Part shown: positions 1 to 7,228 of the stretch, piece after piece
Layout: each line of letters starts with the position of its first letter
Numbering within the stretch: the first letter of the stretch is position 1
Source of the DNA: Pseudomonadales bacterium
Lineage (GTDB): Bacteria > Pseudomonadota > Gammaproteobacteria > Pseudomonadales > Azotimanducaceae
Direction: 5' to 3'
Length of the DNA: 14,344 nucleotides
NCBI GenBank assembly: GCA_022448765.1
Contig: JAKUTI010000044.1
Location: 1 to 14,344 of the forward strand
Notes under the pieces: model-generated
Databases searched by the model: none
What the model was told of the DNA's origin: nothing
The model's input: the letters and a program-made list of their open reading frames with translations, nothing else
Made by a program: the position numbers and the translations under genes

Positions 1-1292
1 AAAACGGACAGATATACGCACACAAAGGATGGCAAGAATACGTCACGAACGTTGGGAACAAGTTACTACAACACGCTCAAGATGACCCCGAGAAGTACAA
101 GTTTGTTGTTCTAGATAATGCGCAGATCAACGCATTTGCAACACCGGATGCGTACATATTCGTAAACCGGGGATTGCTCGCCTTTCTGGGTTCGGAAGAG
201 CAATTGGCCGCTGTCATAGGCCATGAAATCGGCCACGTTGTGGGCGAACATGCGCGCCGGCGCAAGACGACCAATCTCCTAGGGAAAACGGCGGGAATTG
301 TGGCCGCGATGGTAACCGGGCGGGGCGAGCTGTACGACGTTTCAAATGTTGCGACGACTACCTTACTGTCTGGCTACGGTCGGGAGATGGAACTAGAAGC
401 AGATCGATACGGCGCCGAATTTCTTGCTCTTTCGGGCTATAACCCATTGGCAATGATTGAAGTCGTACAGGTCTTGAAGGACCAAGAATTGTTTTCCAAG
501 CAGGTTGCAAAACAGCCGTCCACATACCATGGGCTATTCTCTTCGCACCCAAAAAATGACAAGCGGCTCCACGAAGTGGTCGCCTACGCACAAAGTCAGC
601 TGCCCGATCGAATTACCGACCAAGTCGGGGATTTCTGGTCTTTGATCGATGGATTAGCTTACGGAGACGAAGCCGCAGCTGGAATAATCCGCGGCCAAAC
701 TTTCTATCATGGCGGCTTGAGGATCGCGGTCGACTTTCCAGAAAATTGGACCGTGACCAATACACCGTCTCAAGTTTCGGGAAAAGCACCGGGAGGAAAA
801 AAAGAGGCCCACATTAGCGTAGCTCGGCATGAACCAGTGAAGCGTAAAAGCCCGGAAGAATACGTGGTCGAGGTCCTAAAACGAGATGACGTTGTTGATG
901 GGTCCGAAATCGAACTTAACGGTCTGAAATGCTACGTTGGTGAGCTTGAAATTGAAGGATCTGAAACTCGGGTGGCGTTGATTGGCGTCATATACCGAGG
1001 CAAGCATGTGTTTCTCTTTCGCGGAGAGGCCGGCCCTAAAGGCGACGCCGACGCTTTTCGTAGCGTTTTCGTCGAGACTCTAAAGACCCTCCGGGGGATG
1101 ACTGCGGAGGATGTGCAAATGGCGAATACGCGGCGTGTAAAAGTTATGGTTGCGGATCCTCATGATACATACGCGAAATTAGCTAGAAGAACGGCGATCA
1201 CCAGGTATCCGGAAGAGTCCTTACGTCTCTTGAATGGTAGTCACCCGCATGGCGAACCACGTGCCGGAGATTTTGTGAAAATTGTCGAATGA
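1..1292 (+). CDS. M48-family zinc metalloprotease, 5'-truncated by the window
   Basis: The reading frame is open from base 3 with no stop, and its first in-window residues already match the M48 pattern (LDNAQINAFATPDAY, then RGLL), so the true start lies to the left; the TTG at 174 is internal. 429 residues are visible. Numbering from base 3, the zinc-binding HEIGH is at residues 74-78 (bases 222-236) and the third ligand is in ELEAD near residue 130 (bases 390-404); an SSHP motif follows the peptidase domain, as in BepA/YfgC-like and related envelope proteases. After about residue 230 comes a second domain of unknown function (FYHGGLRIAVDFPENW onward), and the last 50 or so residues look like a LysM-like tail ending LRLLNG...PRAGDFVKIVE. 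M48 proteins with this build are normally exported and act in the periplasm on misfolded envelope proteins; the signal sequence cannot be seen here. Family assignment is firm, the substrate is unknown. Confidence 0.93.
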   Translation, partial: NGQIYAHKGWQEYVTNVGNKLLQHAQDDPEKYKFVVLDNAQINAFATPDAYIFVNRGLLAFLGSEEQLAAVIGHEIGHVVGEHARRRKTTNLLGKTAGIVAAMVTGRGELYDVSNVATTTLLSGYGREMELEADRYGAEFLALSGYNPLAMIEVVQVLKDQELFSKQVAKQPSTYHGLFSSHPKNDKRLHEVVAYAQSQLPDRITDQVGDFWSLIDGLAYGDEAAAGIIRGQTFYHGGLRIAVDFPENWTVTNTPSQVSGKAPGGKKEAHISVARHEPVKRKSPEEYVVEVLKRDDVVDGSEIELNGLKCYVGELEIEGSETRVALIGVIYRGKHVFLFRGEAGPKGDADAFRSVFVETLKTLRGMTAEDVQMANTRRVKVMVADPHDTYAKLARRTAITRYPEESLRLLNGSHPHGEPRAGDFVKIVE

Positions 1293-1313
1293 GGTTACTT
1301 CAATCTTTCGGTT

Positions 1314-1335
1314 GAACGGCGTGCACACGCGGTTC
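1314..1335. terminator. Hairpin in the convergent M48/mrcA gap (possible terminator)
   Basis: An imperfect inverted repeat: GAACGGCGTG then CA then CACGCGGTTC, giving a nine-pair stem with one G/G mismatch and a loop of four once the last pair is opened. It starts 22 bases after the metalloprotease stop, between genes transcribed towards each other. No run of T follows on either strand, so intrinsic termination is only an inference. Confidence 0.3.
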
Positions 1336-1340
1336 ATTAG

Positions 1341-1369
1341 ATTCCAATGAGTGCCTCATGGGATGGAAT
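1341..1369. terminator. Second hairpin in the convergent gap (possible bidirectional terminator)
   Basis: Outer arms ATTCCA/TGGAAT enclose perfect inner arms ATGAG/CTCAT around the loop TGC, with a four-base bulge GGGA on the right side: eleven pairs in all. It lies five bases after the previous hairpin. There is no T tract, so it is either a factor-dependent termination or mRNA 3'-end protecting structure, or chance. A 10-base perfect palindrome AAGCTAGCTT follows at 1377-1386. Confidence 0.3.
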
Positions 1370-1448
1370 GCATAAGAAGCTAGCTTAGTAACTTTGTCTT
1401 GGGTGTTTAGTTAATTGTGAAAACCTTCCAGATGAAGTTGACGGCAAG

Positions 1449-3824
1449 CTAGAAAATATCCTCGGGACCTAGGGTTTTTGCCGTCGAGCTAGTTCGTGGC
1501 CTCGCGTCTGAGGTGGGGGCGTCCTCGTCAAAAAAATACTCGAAGATGGCGTCTTCCTGATCGGGCCGAGCAAGACGCCCGGTTCGTGGATCAATCTTCG
1601 CGCTGACCACCCCTGAAGGTTGGGCAAACAACGTTTCCGGTGTGTTCTTTAACGCTTGGCGCATAAAATCGACCCAAATGGGTAATGGCGTGGTTGATCC
1701 GTATTCGGTCGAACCGATGGGCCTGTGGTTGCTAAAGCCGACCCAGACGGAAGTCACGAGACCCGCGTGGTAGCCGTTGAACCAGGTATCAGCTGCCTCG
1801 TTTGTTGTCCCTGTTTTGCCCGATAAGTCTGCCCTTTGCAGTTCGCGAGCCCCACGCCCGGTTCCACGAGCTATCACGTCGCGGAGCATGGAATTGATGA
1901 TAAAAACGTTGCGTTCGTCGATGACACGAGGCGCACTGTCTGGCCCCGTCCCGCTATCCGGCTCACACGGACCACAGACGATGGGATAGTTAGGTTCTAA
2001 GATGACGGAGCCATCTAGCGTTTCGATGCGCTTTATCACGTGAGGCGTGATCCTATAACCGCCGTTCGCGAAGACGGCGTAACCACGCGCCATTTGAAGG
2101 GGGGTTAGGGCCATCGTTCCGCCTCCTATCGCGAGCTGGGTATTGCGTGGAAACGCGTCGGTTTTGAATCCAAATCGCCGCACGTGACGCAATACGTTGC
2201 CCGCACCAACCTCCAGAAGTACGCGCATCGATACCAAATTGATGGACCGGTAAAGAGCTTCACGAAGTCGGGTAGGCCCGTTGTATTCACCGCTGTCATT
2301 CCTGGGACGATAGAGTTGCTCAAGGTTTTCGTCGTCGAACACCAAAGGGGCGTCCAAATAGACGCTAGCGGGTGTAATCCCGTGGTCGAGAGCTGCCGAA
2401 TATACGAAGGGTTTAAAACTCGACCCTGGTTGCCGGGCCGCCTGGATTGCGTGGTTGTACTGATTTCTCGAGAAATCAAAACCCCCAACCAACGCCGTGA
2501 TGGCACCAGTTCGGGGTTTGAGAGCGACCAAGGCACCTTGGATGTTGGGTATCTGGGCGAGTTGCCACTGCTCATCTTTTTCCATTATTCGAATGAGATC
2601 CCCTGGGGCTAGGACTTCTTCAGCGCGGCGTGGCGTCCTTCCACGATTGTCCTTATCAATGTACGGACGAGCCCATCGGTAGCCTTCACGAGAAATAACG
2701 ATTTTGTTGCCGTTCGAACGTAGTACGTGAACGTCTTCCTCGTCGGTTGAAATCACCAACCCAGGCTCAAGCTCGCCGATCGACCGACGTGTTTCGAAGC
2801 TCTTCAGGTAGGGATCCAGTGAACCCTCGCCTTCGGGAATGCGAATGCGTCCGTCGGGGCCTCGATATCCATGCCGGCGATCATAGGCCTTTAAGTGATT
2901 TTTGATGGCGCTCTGGGCTGCGGCTTGCTGTCCCGCGTCGATGGTGGTGTGTACGACGAAGCCGCTGTATATGTCACGACCGTAGCGTTCGATGAGGTCA
3001 CGTCGCACCCACTCGGCGGGGTAGGGTGCATGAAGATCGACGTCACGATGGTGAATGTTGGCGGTAATGGGTGCGACGACGGCGGCTCCGTACTGTCGTT
3101 CGTCAATGATTTGATTATCGAGCATCCTTCTTAGGACTAAATTACGGCGTTTAGTTGCCCATAACGGCCCATTAATGGGGTTACCGGCTTCTGGACGTTT
3201 GGGAATGCCGGCCAGCATGGCCAGTTGGGGTAAGTTTAGTTTTTGAGCGGATTTGCCGTAGTAGGTGTATGCCGCGGCTTGAAGCCCATAGGCTCTTTTG
3301 CCAAATGGAACGACGTTGATATAGAGCTCTAGAATTTCATCTTTGGATAGTTCCTGTTCGATTTTGAGCGCTAAAAGCATTTCTTTGAACTTTCGCACAA
3401 AGGTTTGTTCGCGGGACAGATCGGCAACGTTACGGGGTAATTGCATCGTTATCGTCGATGCCCCGGTGAGGACTGTGGGGTTGAATAGCAGCCTTACGAC
3501 ATCGTTGGCGAGAGAGATCCAGTCGATGCCACCGTGTTCGTAAAAGCGCTTATCTTCGGTGTAGACCAGTGCATCCTTGAAATACTGAGGAATCTCATCC
3601 AACTCGATTGGAATGAGGCGGCGGTTACCGAATTCAGCGAGTAACTCGCCTTTGTCCGCGTAAATTCGTAGCGGTGTTTCGAGCTGATAGTGACGGTAGG
3701 TCTCGGCATCAGGTATCTGGGGATCCAAATATAAATAGACGGCCGAAAAGACTGCCGCAAGAGCGGCGAAACCGCTGCACGTAAGCCACGATAAGTATTT
3801 GACGGTTCGTATTCGACTAATCAC
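1449..3824 (-). CDS. mrcA: Penicillin-binding protein 1A: bifunctional glycosyltransferase/transpeptidase
   Basis: A class A PBP of 791 residues (E. coli PBP1A has about 850) that polymerises lipid II and cross-links the peptide stems at the periplasmic face of the inner membrane. One N-terminal membrane segment spans roughly residues 11-33. The GT51 domain follows, with the catalytic Glu in TEDKRFYEHGGID (E90), GASTITMQ at 121-128, and the second Glu in KFKE (E148). A PBP1A-type insert with AYDRRHGYRGP is near residues 313-323. The transpeptidase has SxxK as SSFK (S468), SxN as SIN (527-529) and KTG at 670-672, so both activities should be intact. The start is GTG at 3824, chosen because it gives a short basic N-terminus before the membrane segment; no strong Shine-Dalgarno sequence is visible. 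P130 and the stretch NVVPFGKRAYG (170-180) differ from the usual A and NKIYLG. Divergent from aroK, as PBP1A is from the pil/hof-aroK cluster in many gammaproteobacteria. Confidence 0.96.
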   Translation of the reverse strand: MISRIRTVKYLSWLTCSGFAALAAVFSAVYLYLDPQIPDAETYRHYQLETPLRIYADKGELLAEFGNRRLIPIELDEIPQYFKDALVYTEDKRFYEHGGIDWISLANDVVRLLFNPTVLTGASTITMQLPRNVADLSREQTFVRKFKEMLLALKIEQELSKDEILELYINVVPFGKRAYGLQAAAYTYYGKSAQKLNLPQLAMLAGIPKRPEAGNPINGPLWATKRRNLVLRRMLDNQIIDERQYGAAVVAPITANIHHRDVDLHAPYPAEWVRRDLIERYGRDIYSGFVVHTTIDAGQQAAAQSAIKNHLKAYDRRHGYRGPDGRIRIPEGEGSLDPYLKSFETRRSIGELEPGLVISTDEEDVHVLRSNGNKIVISREGYRWARPYIDKDNRGRTPRRAEEVLAPGDLIRIMEKDEQWQLAQIPNIQGALVALKPRTGAITALVGGFDFSRNQYNHAIQAARQPGSSFKPFVYSAALDHGITPASVYLDAPLVFDDENLEQLYRPRNDSGEYNGPTRLREALYRSINLVSMRVLLEVGAGNVLRHVRRFGFKTDAFPRNTQLAIGGGTMALTPLQMARGYAVFANGGYRITPHVIKRIETLDGSVILEPNYPIVCGPCEPDSGTGPDSAPRVIDERNVFIINSMLRDVIARGTGRGARELQRADLSGKTGTTNEAADTWFNGYHAGLVTSVWVGFSNHRPIGSTEYGSTTPLPIWVDFMRQALKNTPETLFAQPSGVVSAKIDPRTGRLARPDQEDAIFEYFFDEDAPTSDARPRTSSTAKTLGPEDIF

Positions 3825-4067
3825 GGTGTTTGATTGGGCTACCGCTGGATAGTTGTCGCATTAAGCATCCGACTCAGATAATTCATGTTGACGATGTGCT
3901 GTCGAATACGAGGGGTTTGTAGAAATGTACTCTTGAGCACGGCGTTGCGCTAGAACGCTTTCGATATTTGTGGTCGGGGTTAAGAAAGCTCGACTTAATG
4001 CTCGTGTTTTTGCTGTGTGGATGTGAGGCACCAGGTAAGATCGATGGGCGGGTTTGGCGAGGTTGCC
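3825..4067. other. Divergent mrcA/aroK intergenic region, no gene seen
   Basis: This 243-base gap must hold the promoters of both mrcA (-) and aroK (+). I found no convincing -35/-10 pair on either strand and no supported small gene; a 71-codon minus-strand frame crossing it also covers the aroK ribosome-binding site and resembles nothing I know. A widely spaced 8-base inverted pair, GCATTAAG (3858-3865) and CTTAATGC (3994-4001), may be chance. Confidence 0.6.
4059..4062 (+). promoter_or_regulatory. Ribosome-binding site deciding the aroK start
   Basis: GAGG lies five bases before the ATG at 4068. The frame is open further left to a GTG at 4017 and an ATG at 4044, but those would add 17 or 9 residues before the conserved shikimate kinase N-terminus and have no good ribosome-binding site. 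Confidence 0.6.
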
Positions 4068-4601
4068 ATGAAACACAGAAGCGTCTTTCTAATCGGTCTA
4101 ATGGCCGTGGGGAAGTCGAGCGTAGGGCGACAACTTGCAGATGAGCTCGGCTATGCGTTTTACGATTCTGATCACGAAGTTGAGGCTCGTGCCGGTGCAG
4201 AGATCGCTTGGATATTTGACGTGGAAGGAGAGGATGGATTTCGAGAAAGGGAAATGCAGGTTATTGACGAGCTAACACCGATGGACGGGATCGTATTGGC
4301 GACCGGCGGTGGTGTGGTTTTGCGCGAAGAGAATCGAGACGTGCTGTCTGATCGAGGCTACGTGGCTTACCTTACAAGCCCCATCAGTCTTCTAGCCGAT
4401 CGAACGAGAAAAGACCGTCGACGACCGTTGCTGCGGGACGTAGACCCGGTGACAACACTCGAGACATTCGCGCGAGAAAGAGGGCCGTTGTACGAGAGCA
4501 TCGCGGATCGTACCTTCGTTACGGACGGGTCAAGCGTTCGAAAAGTCGCCCGGGAAGTTGCCGATTGGCATCGAGAGTCCATCGGAACAAGCCCTGCCTA
4601 A
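4068..4601 (+). CDS. aroK: Shikimate kinase
   Basis: Phosphorylates shikimate to shikimate 3-phosphate with ATP, the fifth step of the cytoplasmic shikimate pathway. The protein has 177 residues, close to the usual size. Visible features: Walker A GLMAVGKS at residues 10-17, the shikimate-binding DSD (D33, D35), R59 in GFRERE, the GGG at 80-82 in ATGGGVV, the lid RRRPLLR, and the C-terminal ARERGPLYESIAD carrying a conserved substrate-binding Arg. One base separates its stop from the aroB ATG, so the two are surely co-transcribed and probably translationally coupled. In many gammaproteobacteria the pilMNOPQ or hofMNOPQ genes sit directly upstream; here the gene faces mrcA across 243 bases instead. 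AroK rather than AroL is preferred because of the linkage to aroB. Confidence 0.96.
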   Translation: MKHRSVFLIGLMAVGKSSVGRQLADELGYAFYDSDHEVEARAGAEIAWIFDVEGEDGFREREMQVIDELTPMDGIVLATGGGVVLREENRDVLSDRGYVAYLTSPISLLADRTRKDRRRPLLRDVDPVTTLETFARERGPLYESIADRTFVTDGSSVRKVAREVADWHRESIGTSPA

Positions 4602-4602
4602 G

Positions 4603-5691
4603 ATGGCTGCTCATGTTGACATTGTCTTAGATGACGATCGTGCTTACCGCGTCCTAATCGGTTCAGGTGCGATCAGTGAAAAAGCATCTTGGATCGATGC
4701 CCTCGGTTCCAAGGTGGCCGTGATAACGAATGCCACCGTCGGGGACTTGTACCTGGATACGATGGCTTCGGCGGTAGATCGAGATCTGGACGTGATTGAG
4801 ATCGGCGATGGTGAAGAATTCAAGAATTTGAGGACGTTTTCGCAGGTGATCGATCGTTTAGTCGATGGCGGACATAACCGCGACAGCACGATCATAGCTT
4901 TGGGTGGCGGCGTTGTCGGAGATATTGCGGGCTTCGTGGCAGCGAGCTACCAACGAGGTATCGGGTATATCCAAGTGCCGACAACACTGCTCGCGCAAGT
5001 CGACTCGTCCGTGGGAGGCAAGACGGCTGTCAACCATCCGTCAGGGAAAAATTTGATCGGTGCGTTTTATCAACCGGATCTCGTTATTGCGGACACCGAT
5101 ACACTAACGTCGTTGCCGGAGAGAGAATATTTAGCGGGAATTGCGGAGGTCATTAAATACGGCGTTATCGGCGACCCGGAGTTTTTTCAATGGCTGGAAG
5201 CAAATGTGGAAGACGTTTCTGGCCGAGAACCGAGCGCTATGGAACATGCTATCCGTCGTTCATGCCAACTCAAAGCGGAAATCGTTACCGAAGATGAACG
5301 AGAAATAGGCATTAGAGCGAAGTTGAACTTCGGACACACTTTCGCTCATGCGATAGAAACGGTAACCGGTTACAGGTCCTATTTGCATGGAGAGGCCGTC
5401 GCAATCGGCATGGTTATGGCCGCGGATTTGTCGGTTCGCATGGATCTTTGTCAGAGCGACACCGTGGACCGAATCAGGCAATTGATCGAGGCCTTCGGGT
5501 TGCCTGTAGCTTCTCCAAAGCTCCCCACTCCTCTGATGCTAGAAACCATGGCAATGGACAAGAAAGTGATTGGTGGGCGAATGCGGTTCGTCTTGGTAAA
5601 ACGAATTGGAGAAGTATTTGTCGAAAGTGGTGTGCCCCAGAGCGCACTAGAAGAAACCCTTGTAGCTGAGACGGATGCGACTCTCGGCTAG
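4603..5691 (+). CDS. aroB: 3-dehydroquinate synthase
   Basis: Converts DAHP to 3-dehydroquinate, step two of the shikimate pathway, using NAD and a divalent metal. The ATG at 4603 gives 362 residues, the same length as E. coli AroB; a TTG at 4558 in the same frame would overlap aroK and add 15 unrelated residues. Seen in order: GDGEEFKN near 68-75 (nucleotide side chain region), GGGVVGDIAGF from residue 101, the block PTTLLAQVDSSVGGKTAVNH with GKNLIGAFYQP, and metal ligands E182 (AEVIKYG), H245 (NFGHTFAHAIE) and H262 (LHGEAVAIGM). All catalytic blocks are present. Its only upstream ribosome-binding signal is weak, which fits coupling to aroK. Its 3' end meets gltD tail to tail with 17 bases between; the SPOR-domain (DamX-like) gene that often follows aroB is absent. 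Confidence 0.97.
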   Translation: MAAHVDIVLDDDRAYRVLIGSGAISEKASWIDALGSKVAVITNATVGDLYLDTMASAVDRDLDVIEIGDGEEFKNLRTFSQVIDRLVDGGHNRDSTIIALGGGVVGDIAGFVAASYQRGIGYIQVPTTLLAQVDSSVGGKTAVNHPSGKNLIGAFYQPDLVIADTDTLTSLPEREYLAGIAEVIKYGVIGDPEFFQWLEANVEDVSGREPSAMEHAIRRSCQLKAEIVTEDEREIGIRAKLNFGHTFAHAIETVTGYRSYLHGEAVAIGMVMAADLSVRMDLCQSDTVDRIRQLIEAFGLPVASPKLPTPLMLETMAMDKKVIGGRMRFVLVKRIGEVFVESGVPQSALEETLVAETDATLG

Positions 5692-5692
5692 T

Positions 5693-5709
5693 GCGCTTTG
5701 TTAAAGCGC
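5693..5709. terminator. Perfect hairpin between aroB and gltD ends (possible bidirectional terminator)
   Basis: Perfect 7-base arms GCGCTTT and AAAGCGC around the loop GTT. It begins two bases after the aroB stop and its last base is the final base of the gltD stop codon, so one small element sits at the 3' ends of two convergent transcripts. Each arm has only three T on its 3' side, so it is a weak intrinsic terminator at best. Confidence 0.4.
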
Positions 5710-7202
5710 TATCCAGGCAATACCGAAGAACCCATCAGGTGTCGATCGATGGATTGAGCAGCTTCTCGACCTTCGTTGATTGCTCGAACGACGATGTTTT
5801 GGCCGCTGCGACAGTCGCCGGCTGCGAAAACGTTGGGAATATTTGTCTCATAAGACCCTTTCTCGGCCGCGTAATTAGATCTTTGATCTAGGTCCAAGCC
5901 GAGAGCCTTGGATAAGTAATGTTCCGGCCCTAAAAACCCCATCGCTAGAATGACCAAATTAGTCTCCCAGGTTCTTTCCGTTTTGGGTAGCGTTGTGCGT
6001 TGTCCATCCTTGTACTCGAGATCGACGGTTTTGATGCCCGCTACATTGCCCTCCCCATCGTCGATAAATTCCAGCGAATCAATGGCCCATGTTCGGGGAT
6101 CGAGGCCAAATTTCGCAGCAGCCTCTGCGTGCCCGTAGTCAACCTTAAAAACCACGGGATCCTCGGGCCAGGGATTGTTGGATGCTCTTTCTTCGGGAGG
6201 TGCCGGGAAGACTTCGAAATTGATCAGTGACCGACAGTCGTGTCGAAGCGATGTGCCCAAACAATCGGTGCCAGTATCGCCTCCACCAATCACGATAACG
6301 TCTTTATCGCGCGCGTTAATGTATTGACCATCTTCAAGGTTGGAGTCCAAGAGGCTACGGGTATTCGCGGTCAGAAAATCCATTGCGAAGTGGATTCCGT
6401 TCAATTTACGACCCGGTATCTTTAAGTCCCGAGGCGTCGTCGCACCAGTAGTTAAAAGAAGGGCGTCGTTTTTTGCGATAAGTTCAGAGACGTCAAATGT
6501 ACTGCCGGAACCGTCTCCAATGTCGACTCCTGGCTTGAATTCGATACCTTCACTTCGAAGGAGTTCGACACGTCGATCGACGACACTCGCTTTATCAAGC
6601 TTCATGTTAGGTATTCCGTACATCAATAAGCCGCCGATTCGGTCGGCTCGTTCGTAGACAGTCACCGAATGGCCAACGCGATTGAGTTGGGCTGCTGCGG
6701 CCAAGCCGGCCGGCCCCGATCCGATAACGGCTATGGTCTTGCCCGTCCGCGAGAGCGGAGGTTGCGGTTTGACCCATCCTTCGGCGAACCCTCGGTCGAT
6801 AATCGCCATCTCGATGTTTTTTATTGTTACGGGTGGATCTGTGATGCCAAGGACGCAACTTCCTTCGCAAGGTGCTGGGCAGACTCGTCCAGTGAATTCT
6901 GGAAAGTTGTTGGTTGCGTGCAGGCGATCAAGGGCATCACGCCATTGGCCTCTGTAGACCAAATCGTTCCACTCCGGAATAAGGTTGTGTATGGGACAAC
7001 CAGCGCGACCAATACGATGTTCACGTGGGGCGTTGGATTGGCAAAACGGAACGCCGCAATCCATGCAACGAGCACCTTGTTTCTCAAGGTGTGGTGCGTC
7101 GGGTTGGGTGTAGATTTCGTCGAAATCGAGAAGGCGCTCACTCGCGTCCCGGTATGGAGCAGCCTCACGCTTAAACTCAATAAAACCGGTGGTCTTGCCC
7201 AT
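5709..7202 (-). CDS. gltD: Glutamate synthase (NADPH) small/beta subunit
   Basis: The FAD-containing subunit that takes electrons from NADPH and passes them through [4Fe-4S] clusters to the large subunit. 497 residues (E. coli about 472). The N-terminal cluster region has C46, C49, C54 and C69 (ARCMDCGVPFC, then GCP) and C108, C112, C116 (CPAPCEGSC). The FAD Rossmann motif is GSGPAG at 161-166, the NADPH motif GGGDTG at 306-311, and the C-terminal AAGDCRSGQNIVVRAINEGR closes the FAD site. The ATG at 7202 gives the family's typical GKTTGFIEFKRE N-terminus. It lies 26 bases after gltB, in the same operon; the gap holds a six-codon frame ending two bases before this ATG and no strong Shine-Dalgarno sequence. 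Here the operon faces aroB, unlike the co-directional order known from Pseudomonas. Confidence 0.97.
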   Translation of the reverse strand: MGKTTGFIEFKREAAPYRDASERLLDFDEIYTQPDAPHLEKQGARCMDCGVPFCQSNAPREHRIGRAGCPIHNLIPEWNDLVYRGQWRDALDRLHATNNFPEFTGRVCPAPCEGSCVLGITDPPVTIKNIEMAIIDRGFAEGWVKPQPPLSRTGKTIAVIGSGPAGLAAAAQLNRVGHSVTVYERADRIGGLLMYGIPNMKLDKASVVDRRVELLRSEGIEFKPGVDIGDGSGSTFDVSELIAKNDALLLTTGATTPRDLKIPGRKLNGIHFAMDFLTANTRSLLDSNLEDGQYINARDKDVIVIGGGDTGTDCLGTSLRHDCRSLINFEVFPAPPEERASNNPWPEDPVVFKVDYGHAEAAAKFGLDPRTWAIDSLEFIDDGEGNVAGIKTVDLEYKDGQRTTLPKTERTWETNLVILAMGFLGPEHYLSKALGLDLDQRSNYAAEKGSYETNIPNVFAAGDCRSGQNIVVRAINEGREAAQSIDRHLMGSSVLPG

Positions 7203-7228
7203 GATTAGCTGTCTAGTACGGTCATGGC

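Noticed and set aside
174..1292. TTG at 174 as the start of the metalloprotease
   Set aside because: The same frame is open to the left edge and encodes conserved M48 residues there, so 174 is internal.
2184..2612. A 142-codon plus-strand frame opposite mrcA
   Set aside because: Antisense to the PBP1A transpeptidase region; composition explained by the codon use of mrcA.
3858..4001. GCATTAAG and CTTAATGC as a paired operator or long-range stem
   Set aside because: Eight bases separated by 128 are within what chance can give and no supporting promoter was found.
3861..4076. A 71-codon minus-strand frame across the mrcA/aroK gap
   Set aside because: It overlaps the aroK ribosome-binding site and start, has no known motif, and sits in a region that must hold promoters.
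5691..5891. A 66-codon plus-strand frame just after aroB
   Set aside because: It runs over the 3' end of gltD in antisense, beginning at the last base of the aroB stop; no domain is recognisable.
6669..7208. A 179-codon plus-strand frame opposite gltD
   Set aside because: Antisense shadow of conserved gltD coding sequence, with no ribosome-binding site or recognisable domain.
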